Below, in pieces: positions 61,587-64,000 of a stretch of 64,000 nucleotides of DNA; position 1 is the stretch's first letter, and each line of letters starts with the position of its first letter. Source of the DNA: Cinclus cinclus (taxonomy: Eukaryota; Chordata; Aves; Passeriformes; Cinclidae); assembly GCF_963662255.1 (NCBI RefSeq), contig NC_085047.1:55302006-55366005 (forward strand), written 5' to 3'. Position numbers and translations under genes: made by a program. The notes under the pieces were generated by a model. The model did not search any database. It was not told the origin of the DNA and saw nothing but the letters and a program-made list of their open reading frames with translations.

Positions 61587-64000
61587 ACATCAGGCCCAAT
61601 TCTGCATGACCTGTCCAGGTTTTACACAACAGGCAAGGGTAACTCCTGGTTTCCATAGGATTTTTTAGCTTATTGAGTTGCAGCCATGATGAGAATCATG
61701 TTCCCTCTGGAGAAGAAGAGCACTATTTGTGCCACAAGACCCATAGCTGTCCCAACACTGTGGCCTGAAGAATCTGCTACACAGCTCCAGCAAGAGAGAT
61801 AAACCCAGGGTTTAGGCATTACTTCATTTCTTGCTGCTTTTTTCTATCTGACTTGCAGCGTCACCATTGGCATAAACAGCCCTGACTTCTCCATCAGCTA
61901 TTTCCTTCTCTGCTTCCTCCTGCACCAAGTGCATGTTTTTCACATTTGTACAGTACTTGCAAGCTCAGAAAAGCTCATCTGACTGTGACTGAAACCCTGG
62001 CACATAGCTTGATTTTTTTTCCCCTTTTACTGAACTAATTTTTGCATGATATGCTGCCAAATTTACTTTCCCCCCTTCCTTCTATATAAACAATATTCCT
62101 CTTCCAAATATTTCTTACACATTTGATAAAATGTGTTGCATGCGTTAGATGACTTTGGCTCAATTTTATAAAGAATTTGCATAATGCAATATACTAACTC
62201 AACTTTGATTCACTAAAAAATATGTCATTAAGAGCTGTATATACGTCTGATTTTAGTATACAGCCATGATTGACTGTTTCAGTGGTAAGTGATGAAGGCA
62301 TGGCCAAATATAAATAAAAGCTGTACCCCACCTTTCAAACACATACCTTTTATTTATTTTATAGGAATGGATTAGGTTCTAAAGTTTTCAGGAGGTGTTG
62401 CTTTACCAGTGGCACTTCTGCAAGTACAGTGGTGCTAACCTTGGTTCCTCGGCCAGATGCCAGTGTGGTTAATTATACTCTGCACACTGTGAAATTCCCA
62501 CATAATTTTCAATTGAGGAAGTTATTTGCCACTTCTCCCACTCCTTGAAAATTATTGGTAAGATCTGCTGCATACAAAATGGATGCTGTGTTCCATCCCA
62601 AGAGTGGCTGTGTGTTAGCTAACACTCATGAGCAAAGATAATGTGGAAATAAATAAGTTAGTTCAAATCGTTGTCCATAGAGATTCTTTGGTCTTATGCT
62701 TCAAAGGCAAACGAAAAGGAAGGTAGAGGCTGGGAACATGAAGATGTCTAAATGCATTCATGCTCCTCACCTTGTTAGAACTGTTTGGAGTTGATCTTCA
62801 CCCAAACGTTAACTTGAATAAGTGAACTGTTTGCATTAAAAGTCACCTTTTTGCTGTCAAACCCTAGAGAGGGTGACAGAAGGATTATGTCTGGCTATTA
62901 AGGTCTCCCAAAGAAGAGGAAACATTCAAGCTAACCTTAACACCACCCTTTCAAGGACGCCTCCAGCCTGGGTGGCCTCTGGCAATGGTGAGCATACTCC
63001 TTGCTGGCCAACATATAAATCCTCAGGCACAGCCAGAGTTGCTTTGCCCTTTTCGTCCCAGAATACTCTGGTCTTGTTTTCCAGCCCATCTGCTCCCCCA
63101 GGAGGTTGCTGTTGCTCATGAGGATTGGGAAAAGGTAATGGGAAGGAGACTATTTCTGAATTCCATGCCAGATACTCAACACCATGCCTTGTTTAGCCAA
63201 TGAGGAACCTTTTCCAACATGACCAGGTCTAACATCTCACATCCCTCATGACTTGCACATTCAGCATTTACTGACAAGGTTGGGTCATGCTCAGAGAGGA
63301 TGCTGCCAGGACCTCTGAGGGCTTCAGTTTTCACAGAATGCATCACAAAAGGAAAACTCCTACTTCAGTACAGGGGGAAGGATGCATGCTGGAATGTGCT
63401 CAATCAAACCAAGGCTGGCCTTGGCCACAGGCTCAGTGAACTTGTGTCCAACAAGAACAGGGTCTAAAGTCATATTCCTAAACCATCACATTCTTCCTAG
63501 TCCTTAGCTATAGTCAGTTGTTCCTTTCCATCTCTGCCTAGCCTTAAGACTTTTCATTTTTGCCCAGAGGTCACATCTGAACACTCCCCCCCACCACTAC
63601 TGCACTGTCACCTCTTGACTCTGTCACAACATGACTTATTATTTCTAGGATTTTACCCTGGTCAATGAAATGATCTTCAGGAGGAGTTGACAGAAGCCAT
63701 TACCGCAGCAAGCAAAGTGTGGCGAAGAATCCAACTTGGCCTTTTTTTCTACTATAATGTCCTCACCATCTCATTTCTTAAAATATTTTCAGAAGTAACC
63801 TATTCCATGTCTTTGTCAGCATAAGGAAGGTCTCACATTTTATTATGGATTGCTAAAATTGAGGTTAGCTATGCCAAAAGCACTTTTCCAAATACAGTCA
63901 CTGTTTTGAAGGCCAAATTGTTCAATAATGGCCTACATCTGTCAAACAGGGGCACTACCACTGACCAAGCGATAAATTTAATCCATGAGAAAGCTCAGAG
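61587..64000. other. Non-coding stretch to window end
   Basis: AT-rich to mixed sequence. I saw no gene, no recognised mobile element and no splice-bounded open frame of note. Confidence 0.5.

Noticed and set aside
1..64000. tRNA, rRNA, CRISPR, riboswitch and prokaryotic operon signals
   Set aside because: None were seen. The repeats and base composition indicate vertebrate nuclear DNA.

Overview
The window looks like nuclear DNA from a bird, and it is mostly non-coding. Three things point to a bird. There are several CR1 LINE 3' ends, including a fairly intact one at about 61.35-61.59 kb. There is a roughly 1-kb endogenous-retrovirus LTR of a kind I recognise from avian genomes (49.7-50.7 kb). 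The background is AT-rich and CpG-poor, with no mammalian SINEs. Nothing here is bacterial: there are no operons, CRISPR arrays, rRNA or recognisable tRNA genes. Almost all of the open reading frames are chance frames or lie inside repeats.

No complete gene is visible. Two stretches on the minus strand do look like internal coding exons. Each has an acceptor with an AG, a consensus GT donor, one frame open from end to end, and a protein-like peptide. They lie at 24566-24676 (111 bp, phase 0-0) and 4680-4888 (209 bp, phase 1-0). If both are real, the left part of the window is largely introns of an unidentified minus-strand gene. A CpG-enriched, GC-rich segment at about 25.5-26.5 kb lies just upstream of the 24.6-kb exon in that orientation, next to a purine-skewed tract at 26.5-27.1 kb. 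It is a plausible promoter or 5' end for that gene. I cannot name the gene. Weaker exon-like segments are listed with low confidence.

From about 31.9 down to 29.1 kb the minus strand carries an intronless, frame-shifted and stop-interrupted coding sequence. Protein-like runs follow one another in different frames. I read it as a processed pseudogene, or as the remains of an unrecognised element. Its parent is not identified, and it is the best candidate for something undescribed in the window.

The other content is repeats. A 415-bp (GGGAA)n-(GGGGA)n-(GGAAA)n block lies at 1471-1885. Nine CR1/LINE fragments of different ages lie at about 16.6, 18.0, 19.1, 20.6-21.2, 28.2-28.5, 54.5, 55.6, 58.5-58.9 and 61.4 kb. 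A LINE endonuclease remnant lies at 37.56-37.81 kb and the solo LTR at 49.7-50.7 kb. Small microsatellites, tandem duplications and one perfect 24-bp palindrome (12.7 kb) make up the rest. All family assignments come from memory of consensus sequences, because no search could be run.
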